Both the position numbers and the translations under genes were made by a program. The notes under the pieces are model-generated. The model worked only from the letters and a program-made list of their open reading frames with translations. It did not search any database and was not told the DNA's origin. 64,000 bases of DNA from positions 620,001-684,000 of the forward strand of contig CASFTG010000001.1 in NCBI GenBank assembly GCA_949297805.1, written 5' to 3'. Positions 27,261 to 34,914 of this stretch are shown piece after piece (within the stretch, counting starts at the first letter, position 1; the number at the start of each line of letters is the position of its first letter). The stretch is from an uncultured bacterium. Lineage in GTDB: Bacteria; Bacillota_I; Bacilli_A; RFN20; CAG-826.

Positions 27261-30199
27261 TGGAACTGATCCTCCCTAGAGATAGCGCTCGACCGGTTGT
27301 ACATGACAATCGAGACGAAGGCGCATATGACGAAGACGATAATGCCAATTACCGATGCTAAGCCATATTCGCGAGTTGAATTGGTAACTACCAACTTATA
27401 GATGTAAGTAACCAGCAAGTCCGTTTGACCTGGCGCATTAGCGACCGCGGTTTTCCCGGCCGGGCCACCACCAGTAAGGAAGTAGATAACACCGAAGTTA
27501 TTGATGTTGCCAATGAAGGTCTGAATAAGCGACGGCCCAGTAACGAAGAAGATGTAAGGTAAAGTGATCTTGGTGAATTGGGTAACAGTCCCGGCGCCAT
27601 CGATCTTTGATGATTCGTAGAGATCTCGAGGGATGTTCATCAATATACCCGAAGTCTGAAGAATCGTATATGGGACGCCGTGCCAGAGATTGATAAGAAT
27701 AATGAGGACTTTGGTCCGCAAGACATCAGAATCACTAGAACCAGTGGAAGCAGCGAAATTAAGTTTCGAACCGGTTATATCAAAGTATAGGTTGGCAACT
27801 GCACCGATATCGTTCTTGAGAAGTAAAGCTACAGCCATCAAGGTAACGAAGCTCGGGACAGCGATCGAAAGCATGAAGCAGAAACGGAAGACTTTCTTAA
27901 ACTTGATGCCTTCTTTATTGATCATCAAAGCAAAGATGATACCAAGGAAGTAGCAAGAGAAAGTCGCACAGATTGCCCATACAAAGGTCCAAATAATAGT
28001 TCCGGATAGCAAATCCATTAATGTGGATCCGCTTCCGCGGAACAAACGGGCCCAGTTCTCAAGACCAACCCAGTTAAACCCTTGAGCCATCAAGTTGTGG
28101 TCGGTGTCATAGTTGGTGAAAGCGACCAAGATGGAAAGAGCCAACGGCATAATAGTGAAGAAGAGTACGCCAAGGATTGGCAAGAAAAGAAGAGCCATGT
28201 GGAAATTCTCATCTAGCAGTGAAGAAATCTGTTCTTTGACAGTCCGCGGCGCGCCATCGAACTTTGTTGGTTTGCTGGCAACATAATCGCCGCGATATTT
28301 GGAAAGTTCTTCCACCTTAGCGGCAACCTCTTGTTCGGATAGCCGCTTTTCGGCAACATACTTTTTGACCATCGAATACGCAAATTTGAATTCAACGCCA
28401 TGATCGACGATCATTTTGTTGGCGGCGCAATACAAAGCGTATTCCTCGGCGGTGTAGTCGGTCTTAAGCCCCTTGAAGTCTCGCTTGTAAGCGCGAACTA
28501 CGTTGCTTAAGTCTTCTTTACGCGATTTTTTGACCTCTTTCTTAGAGGGAAGAGATAGCACTTTGCCTTTAACGGTTTTCAAATTATAGGCACAAACGGC
28601 TTTGGCTTCGGCAATTTTGGCTTTTTTCTCATCATCGGAAAGGGAACCGTCAGCGTTAACAGAGGCAATCGTTTCCTTAAGAATCCGTTTTTCGTTATCC
28701 CCTTCGCCAAGAATCGAAGCGCGGCGATTCTCGATGCCGTCAAACTGCTTATTGATCTCTTCGATTTTAGCCTTGGTTTGTTGAGTCAACTCATCTCGAG
28801 CCCGGAGGTTATCCTCGTTGGCTGATTGATAAGTCGCAAGACCTTGCTCATAGGCATCGACCAAATCCTTATAATTCCGGTAGAAAATTAAATCGGTATC
28901 GGTCTTAGCAAGAACTTTGTAATAAACGTTGAACTTGCCGTATTTCGATTGGTTGTCAACGGAATCGATAGTCGAGAAGGACAAGTTGTTTTTCAGCATG
29001 TCCTCAATGCTCGTATCGACTAAACGCAGTTTTTCCTCAAGCTTATCAATCTTATCTTGCTTCTTTTGCTTGGCAGCCACGTATTTGTTGGAAGCGACAA
29101 TCTTTTTAAATTGAGCTTTACTAAACAGTTTTTTGGCCGTTTTCAATTCTTCGGCACGAGTGTTGCGCGATTCGGCTGGCATCGCGGCGATTTCGTCAGA
29201 GACCTTGCTAAGCGATTCCCTGGCTTCAACAAAAGTAGTATAAGTCGAATCGTTGGCTTCTTTCAAAGCGGCGATTTTATCATTAGTGGTCGCGTCATTA
29301 ACAATTCGATCGATTTTCGCCTCGAGTTTAGATTTTTTGGCTTCGAGTTTTTGAAGCTTTAAATGGAAATCGCGACGATAGCTGATGGTCGAATCCAACA
29401 CATAATTGAAATACTTAAGATCAGTTTGATCTGGAAGCCCAGTTTTCTCGTCGGTTTTGGCCTTTTCGGAAAGCTTCGCATAGACATCCGCGTATCTTTC
29501 CTTCAACTCCTTGGTCGAATAATTGTACAAATTGTTTTTAGCGATATCGGAATCGATAAGGTCCGAATAAGGTTTAGAGACTTCGCTCCGACGATTGAAA
29601 TCATCGAAATGGTCAATGCGGTAATTTTTGTAACCGGAATCGATGGACTTTCGCCAAATAAAGAAGAAAAGGAAAATGGAAAGGAGCCACAAAACCGCAT
29701 AGATCATGATCAACAGGGAATTGTCCGGCGGTACCCGACCCAAAACGGGATCGTCATACGACGCATCAACTTCACCTAAAGATCCAAGATCGTAAATACA
29801 TCCTGTTCCAAAGACGAAGAAACAGACGACGTAAACGATTTCGAAAATCAAATAAAGAGCGCCGTTCAAATACCGCTTATGGGTAAAGCTGGAAGTCCCG
29901 AAAACAACGAAATTAAGGCGTCCGGCCCAATCGTTGAACCGGAATTTGTGCCCAATAGATTTCAAGGCTTTCCAAACGGCAATAAGTCCTTTAGTAAACA
30001 GCTTGTAAACGACAATGCAAGCGTTCCAAAGAGCCTTGAAGATATCCAAGATAAAACAAACTACCCAAAGAACGACGCCTTTTACCACCCGCCAAATCGC
30101 CCCGGAAATCCAAGCGTAAGCAGGCAGATAGTCGTCATTACGGGAAAGGGCTTTTAGTTCATCCTGGTTCAGCGACTGCTGAATGTCCTTTTCTTCCAT
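27257..30199 (-). CDS. malF: Maltodextrin ABC transporter permease MalF with large helical insertion
   Basis: 980 residues, about twice the size of E. coli MalF (514). The C-terminal third (about 665-970) is an ordinary MalF core with six helices and an EAA loop (YESSKIDGAGTVTQFTKITL). The N-terminus has hydrophobic helices at about 30-75, 111-133 and 161-182 around a segment reading SSFTHKRYLNGALYLIFEIV. Between about 215 and 645 lies a Lys/Glu/Asp-rich, mostly helical region with likely coiled coils (KLQKLEAKKSKLEAKIDRIV, KQDKIDKLEEKLRLVDTSIE) and no membrane helix. The ATG at 30199 has a GGAG site; an upstream in-frame start exists but is less well placed. Its side of the membrane is uncertain. 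Confidence 0.88.
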   Translation of the reverse strand: MEEKDIQQSLNQDELKALSRNDDYLPAYAWISGAIWRVVKGVVLWVVCFILDIFKALWNACIVVYKLFTKGLIAVWKALKSIGHKFRFNDWAGRLNFVVFGTSSFTHKRYLNGALYLIFEIVYVVCFFVFGTGCIYDLGSLGEVDASYDDPVLGRVPPDNSLLIMIYAVLWLLSIFLFFFIWRKSIDSGYKNYRIDHFDDFNRRSEVSKPYSDLIDSDIAKNNLYNYSTKELKERYADVYAKLSEKAKTDEKTGLPDQTDLKYFNYVLDSTISYRRDFHLKLQKLEAKKSKLEAKIDRIVNDATTNDKIAALKEANDSTYTTFVEARESLSKVSDEIAAMPAESRNTRAEELKTAKKLFSKAQFKKIVASNKYVAAKQKKQDKIDKLEEKLRLVDTSIEDMLKNNLSFSTIDSVDNQSKYGKFNVYYKVLAKTDTDLIFYRNYKDLVDAYEQGLATYQSANEDNLRARDELTQQTKAKIEEINKQFDGIENRRASILGEGDNEKRILKETIASVNADGSLSDDEKKAKIAEAKAVCAYNLKTVKGKVLSLPSKKEVKKSRKEDLSNVVRAYKRDFKGLKTDYTAEEYALYCAANKMIVDHGVEFKFAYSMVKKYVAEKRLSEQEVAAKVEELSKYRGDYVASKPTKFDGAPRTVKEQISSLLDENFHMALLFLPILGVLFFTIMPLALSILVAFTNYDTDHNLMAQGFNWVGLENWARLFRGSGSTLMDLLSGTIIWTFVWAICATFSCYFLGIIFALMINKEGIKFKKVFRFCFMLSIAVPSFVTLMAVALLLKNDIGAVANLYFDITGSKLNFAASTGSSDSDVLRTKVLIILINLWHGVPYTILQTSGILMNIPRDLYESSKIDGAGTVTQFTKITLPYIFFVTGPSLIQTFIGNINNFGVIYFLTGGGPAGKTAVANAPGQTDLLVTYIYKLVVTNSTREYGLASVIGIIVFVICAFVSIVMYNRSSAISREDQFQ

Positions 30200-30272
30200 A
30201 GTGATTTCTCCATTTATACAAACCACTTAGCGAAGGCCTTAGCAGCCTCCTTTAAGTGATACCCCTTGGAAA

Positions 30273-30298
30273 GGGGCCCCGCTGCAAAGCGAGGCCCC
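30273..30298 (-). other. Intercistronic hairpin between malE and malF
   Basis: An 11-bp GC-rich stem (GGGGCCTCGCT against AGCGGGGCCCC, one wobble) with a 4-base loop, 13 bases after the malE stop. Only TTTCC follows. Such hairpins are known to protect the 3' end of binding-protein mRNA so that it is made in excess over the permeases. Confidence 0.65.
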
Positions 30299-30311
30299 AA
30301 AGAAAATTATA

Positions 30312-31622
30312 TTAGACGCGCTTAGAAGGATCGGTGAGGGTCTCGGTAGCGGTCTTGAGGTAAGCTTGCCACTGTTCAAGAGTGGTGTATTTCTGAGTGT
30401 CGCTGACCCCGCCCTGCATGATGGTCCGGCCAATGGCTTCGCCAGGAGTCCAGTAAAGCCCCTCGACCAAGGTTTGGGCGGCCCCATACGGCTCTTGAGC
30501 CTGTAAACCAGCAACAGCCGGGGTGATATGCTCGGTGAAGCGAGGATCTTCAGCAGCTTCCTTGTTAGAAGGAGTGGAGGAACGCTTTTCATAACGGACG
30601 AGCTGAGCTTCTTTGGTGGTCAAAATCTGAGCGACCTTATGGGCAAGAGCCTGTTCTTCGGCTTTGGCGAAGGCATTGACGCAGTAGACTTTCGAGCCGA
30701 CGAAGGAAGCCATTTGGCAAGCGGTCGGTTCAGAGTCACCCTCAAAGGTAACATTGAAGGTGGGAAGTTTGGCCGTGCCGACATTCTCTTCGCCCCAGTC
30801 AGCCTTGAGTTCCTCGTAAACCCAGGTGCCGGAGATGCAGGAGATAAGTTTGCCAGCTTTCGCTTGGTTCGCGATAGCGGTGTTATCGCCTTCGATAAAA
30901 ATGCTCCTGTCCTTGGCCGCGTAAGGAGCTACTAAAGCGGAGAAATCCCTAGCGGCAGCGGCGCCAATTTCGCCATCCCACTCCATATCGTAGACAACGG
31001 TGCCGTCTGCCTCGGTGTGATAGGAAATGCCATCAGAAGTTCCGAGGACTTCCGGAGAAAGGAAAATGCCAGCGGAATAATAGCCATTGTCGAGGTCAAG
31101 AAGGAACTGCTTGCCCTTGGTTTCGCAGATATTGAGAATCGATTCGAAAGAACCGATTTCATTTTCCTTTAATTCTCTCTTGTCATAATAGAGGAAGTAG
31201 CCGTTATCGACGGAAATCGGATAAGCATACATTTTGCCATCGATGGTGGTGGTCAAAACGGCCGATTCAGAGTTTTCCGCGGTGACTTTCTTGGCGACAT
31301 CATCCGGAAGAGAGGCGACGACTTTGGTGGTGTGGACCATGTCCGGAAGAGACGAGTCAACAACCGCGTAAAGCGACGGATAGTTGGCTTGCTGCGGATC
31401 TTTTTCGAGTTCGCCAGAAGCAACCCCTTCCTCAATGGCGCGGAAGCCCCATTCGATTTGGTCATCGGGGTTGGCTTTGTTGTAATCGCCGAGAACTTGC
31501 TCGATGACCGCCTTTTCTTCAGACGGAGCCCAAATGATGAAACCCGGCTGCTTGTTGCAGGAAGCGAGCGAGCCAGTTCCAAGGACAGCGAGGGCCGCAA
31601 GGCCCAAGTAAGCTTTCTTCAT
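30312..31622 (-). CDS. malE: Maltodextrin-binding lipoprotein MalE
   Basis: The extracellular solute-binding protein that delivers maltodextrin to MalF-MalG. 436 residues; signal peptide ending SLASC (Cys22), so anchored as a lipoprotein. Features of the MalE family include FIIWAPSEEKAVIEQVLGDYNKANP near the mature N-terminus, a YAYPISVDNGYFLYYDK segment and GKLISCISGTWVYEEL (compare GKAAMxxxGPW). First gene of the malE-F-G-amylase operon. An AAGGAG site lies about 12 bases before the ATG. The long 5' leader and the operators upstream suggest tight control. Confidence 0.93.
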   Translation of the reverse strand: MKKAYLGLAALAVLGTGSLASCNKQPGFIIWAPSEEKAVIEQVLGDYNKANPDDQIEWGFRAIEEGVASGELEKDPQQANYPSLYAVVDSSLPDMVHTTKVVASLPDDVAKKVTAENSESAVLTTTIDGKMYAYPISVDNGYFLYYDKRELKENEIGSFESILNICETKGKQFLLDLDNGYYSAGIFLSPEVLGTSDGISYHTEADGTVVYDMEWDGEIGAAAARDFSALVAPYAAKDRSIFIEGDNTAIANQAKAGKLISCISGTWVYEELKADWGEENVGTAKLPTFNVTFEGDSEPTACQMASFVGSKVYCVNAFAKAEEQALAHKVAQILTTKEAQLVRYEKRSSTPSNKEAAEDPRFTEHITPAVAGLQAQEPYGAAQTLVEGLYWTPGEAIGRTIMQGGVSDTQKYTTLEQWQAYLKTATETLTDPSKRV

Positions 31623-31748
31623 GTGTTTGTTTTCTCCTTAGATAAGCTTATGCTGACCAACCATTGACGGTTAAGGGATCAAACTATCAACTTGCCCTGC
31701 CGTTAAGGCTGGGTTTGCTATTCGTCGATTTTCCCTCAAACCGATCCT

Positions 31749-31762
31749 TGGTAGCGCTTTCA
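31749..31762. promoter_or_regulatory. Weaker CcpA/LacI-type operator in the malE leader
   Basis: TGGTAGCGCTTTCA matches TGWAANCGNTNWCA except at two positions of the left half. It lies about 70 bases downstream of the predicted start of transcription, where a bound repressor could act as a roadblock. Confidence 0.5.
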
Positions 31763-31836
31763 AGAAACTCCGAAGCTAACGATTAGTCTTAGAGAGATGA
31801 ACGCGTGAACAAGCAATGGTTTAAATCAACGGCGTA

Positions 31837-31865
31837 ATTCTAGGAATTTATTAAAGGAATGTAAA
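31837..31865 (-). promoter_or_regulatory. Promoter of the malE operon
   Basis: Minus-strand TTTACA (31860-31865), 17-base spacer, TAGAAT (31837-31842); each hexamer is a 5-of-6 match. The leader to the malE ATG would be about 205 bases. Confidence 0.7.
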
Positions 31866-31873
31866 GTGAGTTT

Positions 31874-31887
31874 TGGAAACGCTTACA
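31874..31887. promoter_or_regulatory. CcpA/LacI-type operator just upstream of the malE -35 box
   Basis: TGGAAACGCTTACA differs from TGWAANCGNTNWCA only at the third base. It ends 8 bases upstream of the -35 box. Confidence 0.7.
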
Positions 31888-31929
31888 TTTCGATGCCATC
31901 GGCCTTTTAGGTGTCCCGCGCCTGTAAAT

Positions 31930-31943
31930 TGTAAGCGTTTTCA
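31930..31943. promoter_or_regulatory. CcpA/LacI-type operator, distal site upstream of malE
   Basis: TGTAAGCGTTTTCA fits TGWAANCGNTNWCA at every position. It is centred 56 bases from the proximal site, so looping or cooperative binding is possible. Confidence 0.7.
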
Positions 31944-31948
31944 CGAAA

Positions 31949-31962
31949 ATGTTACGTAACAT
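31949..31962. repeat. Perfect 14-base palindrome upstream of malE
   Basis: ATGTTACGTAACAT is self-complementary over its full length and lies 5 bases beyond the distal operator. It does not fit the CcpA-type consensus, so a different dimeric regulator is possible. Confidence 0.55.
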
Positions 31963-31980
31963 CGGGCAAAACCTGGCGAC

Positions 31981-32015
31981 AATTGTTGAATCCGGTAATC
32001 CGGTAATCAACAATT
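31981..32015. repeat. Inverted repeat enclosing a tandem 8-base repeat
   Basis: AATTGTTGA and TCAACAATT form perfect 9-base arms around two direct copies of TCCGGTAA. A GAATTCGAATTC palindrome (32020-32031) and CGCATAATGCG (32066-32076) follow. The stretch between malE and the rpmA terminator has no ORF of note and seems purely regulatory. Confidence 0.5.
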
Positions 32016-32109
32016 CGTTGAATTCGAATTCTTTCTAAATTCGGTCGCGCGCGCGTATACCCGATCGCATAATGCGCAAGCGAGACTTTTTTCCTCTTTG
32101 ATACAAAAA

Positions 32110-32130
32110 GCCCAGGCGCGATGCCTGGGC
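32110..32130 (-). terminator. Terminator of the rplU-prp-rpmA operon
   Basis: A perfect 8-bp stem GCCCAGGC/GCCTGGGC with a 5-base loop, then TTTTTG on the minus strand, 21 bases after the rpmA stop. Confidence 0.9.
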
Positions 32131-32151
32131 AATAGATTTAGTCCGGTAAGC

Positions 32152-32448
32152 TTACTTGGCTTCGACGGCGTAGACAGAGACTTGCTTGTTGCTCCGGCCG
32201 ACCCGTTCGAATTTGACGACGCCGGTGATGGTGGCGAAGAGGGTATCATCCCCACCCTTCTTGACGTTGTGCCCCGGGTAGACCTTGGTGCCGCGCTGCC
32301 GATAGAGGATCGAGCCGGCGGAGACGATCTCCCCGTCGCTGGCTTTGGCGCCTAACCGACGACCGGCCGAATCCCGGCCGTTCTTGGTGGAGCCGACGCC
32401 TTTCTTGGATGCGAAGAGCTGTAAGTCTAGAACGAATTTCATGTTCAT
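32152..32448 (-). CDS. rpmA: Ribosomal protein L27 with Prp-cleaved leader
   Basis: Large-subunit protein whose N-terminus reaches the peptidyl-transferase centre. 98 residues. It starts [19 protein letters not shown]; the LQLFA/S site before KKG is the leader known in Firmicutes to be removed by Prp, exposing the functional N-terminus. The body [15 protein letters not shown]-like segment (here [14 protein letters not shown]) and [15 protein letters not shown] are typical L27. The first of two nearby ATGs is better spaced from the AAGGAAG site. Its start overlaps the prp stop by 4 bases. Confidence 0.96.
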   Translation of the reverse strand: MNMKFVLDLQLFASKKGVGSTKNGRDSAGRRLGAKASDGEIVSAGSILYRQRGTKVYPGHNVKKGGDDTLFATITGVVKFERVGRSNKQVSVYAVEAK

Positions 32449-32756
32449 ATCTTCCTTTCTTTGATTTCGATGGCCTGCGGGTAGGAGGCCGCGATGGTCT
32501 TCAGTTGAATGAGCATCGTCTCAATGACGACCTCGTCATGGTCATTGGATCCAGCCTTGGCGACGCATTCGATGAGCCCCGACTCGATGTTGATGTCGTA
32601 ATCATCGGGATCCTTGAAGGCATTGAGGGCGCCGATGCTGACGGCGCTGACGCCAGCGCAGACTAGGTCTTTGCCATAGTCCCCGCTATTGGCGTGCCCC
32701 TTTATCTTCAGGGAATGGAATCCTTTGCCCTTGTATTCGACTTCGACCTTGATCAT
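32445..32756 (-). CDS. prp: Ribosomal-processing cysteine protease Prp
   Basis: Cleaves the N-terminal extension of L27. 103 residues with the conserved catalytic His in KIKGHANSG and Cys in [17 protein letters not shown], spaced as in the YsxB/Prp family. Located between rplU and rpmA as in Firmicutes. It overlaps the rplU stop by one base and the rpmA start by four, so the three are translated in step. Presence of both the protease and its cleavage site indicates an active processing pair. Confidence 0.95.
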   Translation of the reverse strand: MIKVEVEYKGKGFHSLKIKGHANSGDYGKDLVCAGVSAVSIGALNAFKDPDDYDINIESGLIECVAKAGSNDHDEVVIETMLIQLKTIAASYPQAIEIKERKI

Positions 32757-33064
32757 TAGGCGTTGATGGATTTGACGACTAAGCAGGTATAGGGCTGACG
32801 GTGGCCGATGGTCTTCCGCTCATTGGCTTTGGCCTTATACTTGAAGACCTTGATCTTCTTGGCTAAGCCCTGCTTCTCGACCTTGCATTCGACCGAGGCG
32901 CCTTTGACGTAGGGATCGCCGACCTTGCTCTTCTCCCCGCCGACGAAGAGGACTTTTTCGATGGTGAGATCGGTTCCGACTTCCGCGTCGAGCTTCTCGA
33001 CGTAGATCTTGTCGCCGACGGCGACGGTGATCTGCTTGCCGCCGGTTTCGATGATAGCGTACAT
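32756..33064 (-). CDS. rplU: Ribosomal protein L21
   Basis: 102 residues, normal length. It starts [20 protein letters not shown] and has the C-terminal signature KRRKxYRKxxGHRQPYT in diverged form ([19 protein letters not shown]). An AAGGAGG site precedes the ATG. First gene of the L21-Prp-L27 operon. Confidence 0.97.
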   Translation of the reverse strand: MYAIIETGGKQITVAVGDKIYVEKLDAEVGTDLTIEKVLFVGGEKSKVGDPYVKGASVECKVEKQGLAKKIKVFKYKAKANERKTIGHRQPYTCLVVKSINA

Positions 33065-33200
33065 TGTTTGGTGTTTCCTCCTTGTGTACTTTGGCTTGAT
33101 GACTCGCTCTAGAGGTGGCTAACGCGCTTAAGGACCTCTTTGATGCGGTTGCGCCCCAAAGCCGGAGGCGTCAACGGGCATACTATACAGCCCCTTTCCC
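33065..33200 (-). ncRNA. Candidate rplU leader RNA
   Basis: About 135 bases of non-coding sequence ahead of rplU, with a hairpin AGAGGT/ACCTCT at 33111-33139 and a GC-rich segment upstream. Firmicutes often carry an autoregulatory L21 leader here. I recognise position and structure potential only, not the conserved consensus. A TATAGT box near 33182-33187 could be the -10 of its promoter, with a poor -35. Confidence 0.35.
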
Positions 33201-33263
33201 TTATAGGGAAGAGAAATCGACATCAAAGACCCTGAATCAAGCCCAATTGAAGAAATTACAGCG

Positions 33264-33758
33264 TTAAAAATCCAAAGGGGCTACTTGGCCGATATAGTAA
33301 AGTTCGGAGAAAGAAAGCGACAAAGGGGCGATATAAGTCAGTTCGGATGAGCGTTTTCCGAGGAACACCGCCCCGTCTTCGTATTGGTCGAGGTTTATGG
33401 CCCCGCCATCGAAGCCCGTGAAGACGATATCCCCTTGAACCTCGGAATTCCCATCGATATGGCGGGTATAAGACCAATGGTTTTCGCCATCATCGTAAGT
33501 TAAATCGCCGAAGTAACCGTTCTCCCTTATGCTTGCCCGAACCGCCTCAAGATCGCCAAAATCCGAGGGCGGGTTATCGTAATTCCCGTAGAAAACCAGA
33601 TGGCCGTTGGCATCATGGTCGAGAATTACATTCGAATAATGGCGCCAATCGTCGTCGTTGGCCATCTGCACCAGTTCATCGATTGAAGTCGGGGTCTTGG
33701 GGCCACAGCCCAGCAAAAACAGAACTGACATAACAAGAGGCAATAAAGCCATTTTCAT
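33264..33758 (-). CDS. Small lipoprotein of unknown function
   Basis: 164 residues from the ATG at 33758, which has an AAAGGAG site and gives a lipoprotein signal ending FLLGC (Cys18). The open frame extends 34 codons upstream with an arginine-rich non-signal sequence. The mature part is acidic and aromatic (SIDELVQMANDDDWRHYSNV, GYFGDLTYDDGENHWSY, TGFDGGAINLDQYEDGAVF). I do not recognise a domain. It forms its own unit between radC and the rplU operon. Confidence 0.75.
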   Translation of the reverse strand: MKMALLPLVMSVLFLLGCGPKTPTSIDELVQMANDDDWRHYSNVILDHDANGHLVFYGNYDNPPSDFGDLEAVRASIRENGYFGDLTYDDGENHWSYTRHIDGNSEVQGDIVFTGFDGGAINLDQYEDGAVFLGKRSSELTYIAPLSLSFSELYYIGQVAPLDF

Positions 33759-33871
33759 TCGTGACAGCTCCTTTCTAATCCCATTGACAGCGAAATACGC
33801 CGTTGACGGCTTGGCCATCCTAGGCGAGCAAAGGGTGCGATATCTTGATCGGAAAGCCAATCCACATCGTC

Positions 33872-33900
33872 ATATTAGCAAGAGAGCAAAAAAAGCACAA
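33872..33900 (-). promoter_or_regulatory. Predicted promoter of the small lipoprotein gene
   Basis: Minus-strand TTGTGC (33895-33900), 17-base spacer containing a T run, TAATAT (33872-33877). The leader would be about 105 bases. Confidence 0.5.
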
Positions 33901-34007
33901 GCAGAATATAATGACGCCCAATCGCGCCGACTAGTCAAACTATTCAAAATAACGAAAATTCGTTGGGAAAGACACCTCATACCCATTTATTGACCCGTTG
34001 AAAATAG

Positions 34008-34637
34008 TTAAGTCAATAATCCATTGACCTTAAAAGAGTATCGGCCCATCGGCGAAAGAACCAGATGATCAATCAAGGTTATATCAAGCGGTTCCAGCAA
34101 GCCCAATAAAGCCGAGGTGAAACGAAGATCTTCCGGTGAAGGGAGGGGCGCCCCGCCTGGATGGGTATGGACGAAGAGGATCTTCCTCGCCCCAAAGGCG
34201 CAGGCTGAGCGGATCACTTCCTGCGGGCTTAGGGCGACCTTATTGCTCTTCCCCTTGGCCAACAGTTCCCGTCCTAAGGGCTTGCCAGTCGAGGAGAAAG
34301 CTAAGACCCAGGCCTCTTCCTGGCTTTTGTCGAAGACGACCCATTCTTTCCGCTTGCCGAGCTCAAAGGCCGCCAAAAGCCGCAAGGCCGTCGCTTGGCT
34401 TAACCCTTTTTGTGACAAAAGGAAGGGGAGCCCGATGTTAGATAGATACGCCGAGCCGCCACAGGCGTAAAGGAGGTCGCGGGCGATCTCGAGGGCGCTT
34501 TTCCCTTTAGTGCCCGAACCAATGAGCAAAGCCAAGAGCTCTTCGCTGCTAAGATGATTGATTCCTTCCTTTAAGGCTTTTTCCCGTGGTCGGCATTCTA
34601 AAGGTAAATCGGCGATTTTAGCCACTAGTCCCCCCAC
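34008..34637 (-). CDS. radC: RadC-family JAMM-domain protein
   Basis: 209 residues: N-terminal helix-hairpin-helix region (HLSSEELLALLIGSGTKGKSALEIARDLL) and a C-terminal MPN/JAMM metallo-domain with FVHTHPGGAPLPSPED and DHLVLSPMGRYSF. The family was once thought to act in repair, but its true role is not settled. The metal motif is HTHPGG in place of the more usual HNHPSG; the His, His and Asp ligands are kept. The start overlaps the preceding small ORF by 13 bases, so the two are coupled. Confidence 0.9.
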   Translation of the reverse strand: MGGLVAKIADLPLECRPREKALKEGINHLSSEELLALLIGSGTKGKSALEIARDLLYACGGSAYLSNIGLPFLLSQKGLSQATALRLLAAFELGKRKEWVVFDKSQEEAWVLAFSSTGKPLGRELLAKGKSNKVALSPQEVIRSACAFGARKILFVHTHPGGAPLPSPEDLRFTSALLGLLEPLDITLIDHLVLSPMGRYSFKVNGLLT

Positions 34638-34810
34638 TCGAATTTATAGCCACCCGGCAAGGTGATCTTCGAGTCGCCAGAAAGGAAGAGCCGGTAGGCG
34701 ACGATGGTCAAGATGACGACGGTGAAGATGACGAAGACGGTGGTAAGGGTCAAAGCCTCACCCGGGCGGACTGAGTTGAGCTCCGCTTCGCTCATAGGCG
34801 TTAGATACAT
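34625..34810 (-). CDS. 61-residue membrane peptide with very strong ribosome binding site
   Basis: Starts MYLTPMSEAELNSVRPGEAL, followed by one membrane helix (TTVFVIFTVVILTIVAYRLF) and a short tail SGDSKITLPGGYKFEWGD. The ATG at 34810 follows TAAGGAGGTGAT, almost the full anti-Shine-Dalgarno complement, at ideal spacing. An in-frame GTG three codons earlier lies inside that site and is not the start. It overlaps radC by 13 bases. The polar leader, single helix and amphipathic LPGG tail suggest a small membrane-acting or signalling peptide, but I recognise no family. Confidence 0.75.
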   Translation of the reverse strand: MYLTPMSEAELNSVRPGEALTLTTVFVIFTVVILTIVAYRLFLSGDSKITLPGGYKFEWGD

Positions 34811-34886
34811 GGATATCACCTCCTTACTGAATAAGTAGACGGCGAATCCATTTTTATCACCGGGAAATTATTGGACTTAATGAAAA

Positions 34887-34905
34887 AGGCCGAATTCATC
34901 GGCCT
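34887..34905 (-). terminator. Terminator after valS
   Basis: A 7-bp stem AGGCCGA/TCGGCCT with a 5-base loop, followed on the minus strand by TTTTC, 9 bases after the valS stop. Confidence 0.85.
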
Positions 34906-34914
34906 AATTTCTAT

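Noticed and set aside
31991-32006. Two direct copies of TCCGGTAA considered as a minimal CRISPR or iteron array
   Set aside because: Only two short adjacent copies with no spacers, no cas or replication gene nearby.
34811-34819. GTG start for the small membrane peptide
   Set aside because: The GTG is part of the Shine-Dalgarno sequence itself; the ATG at 34810 is correctly spaced.
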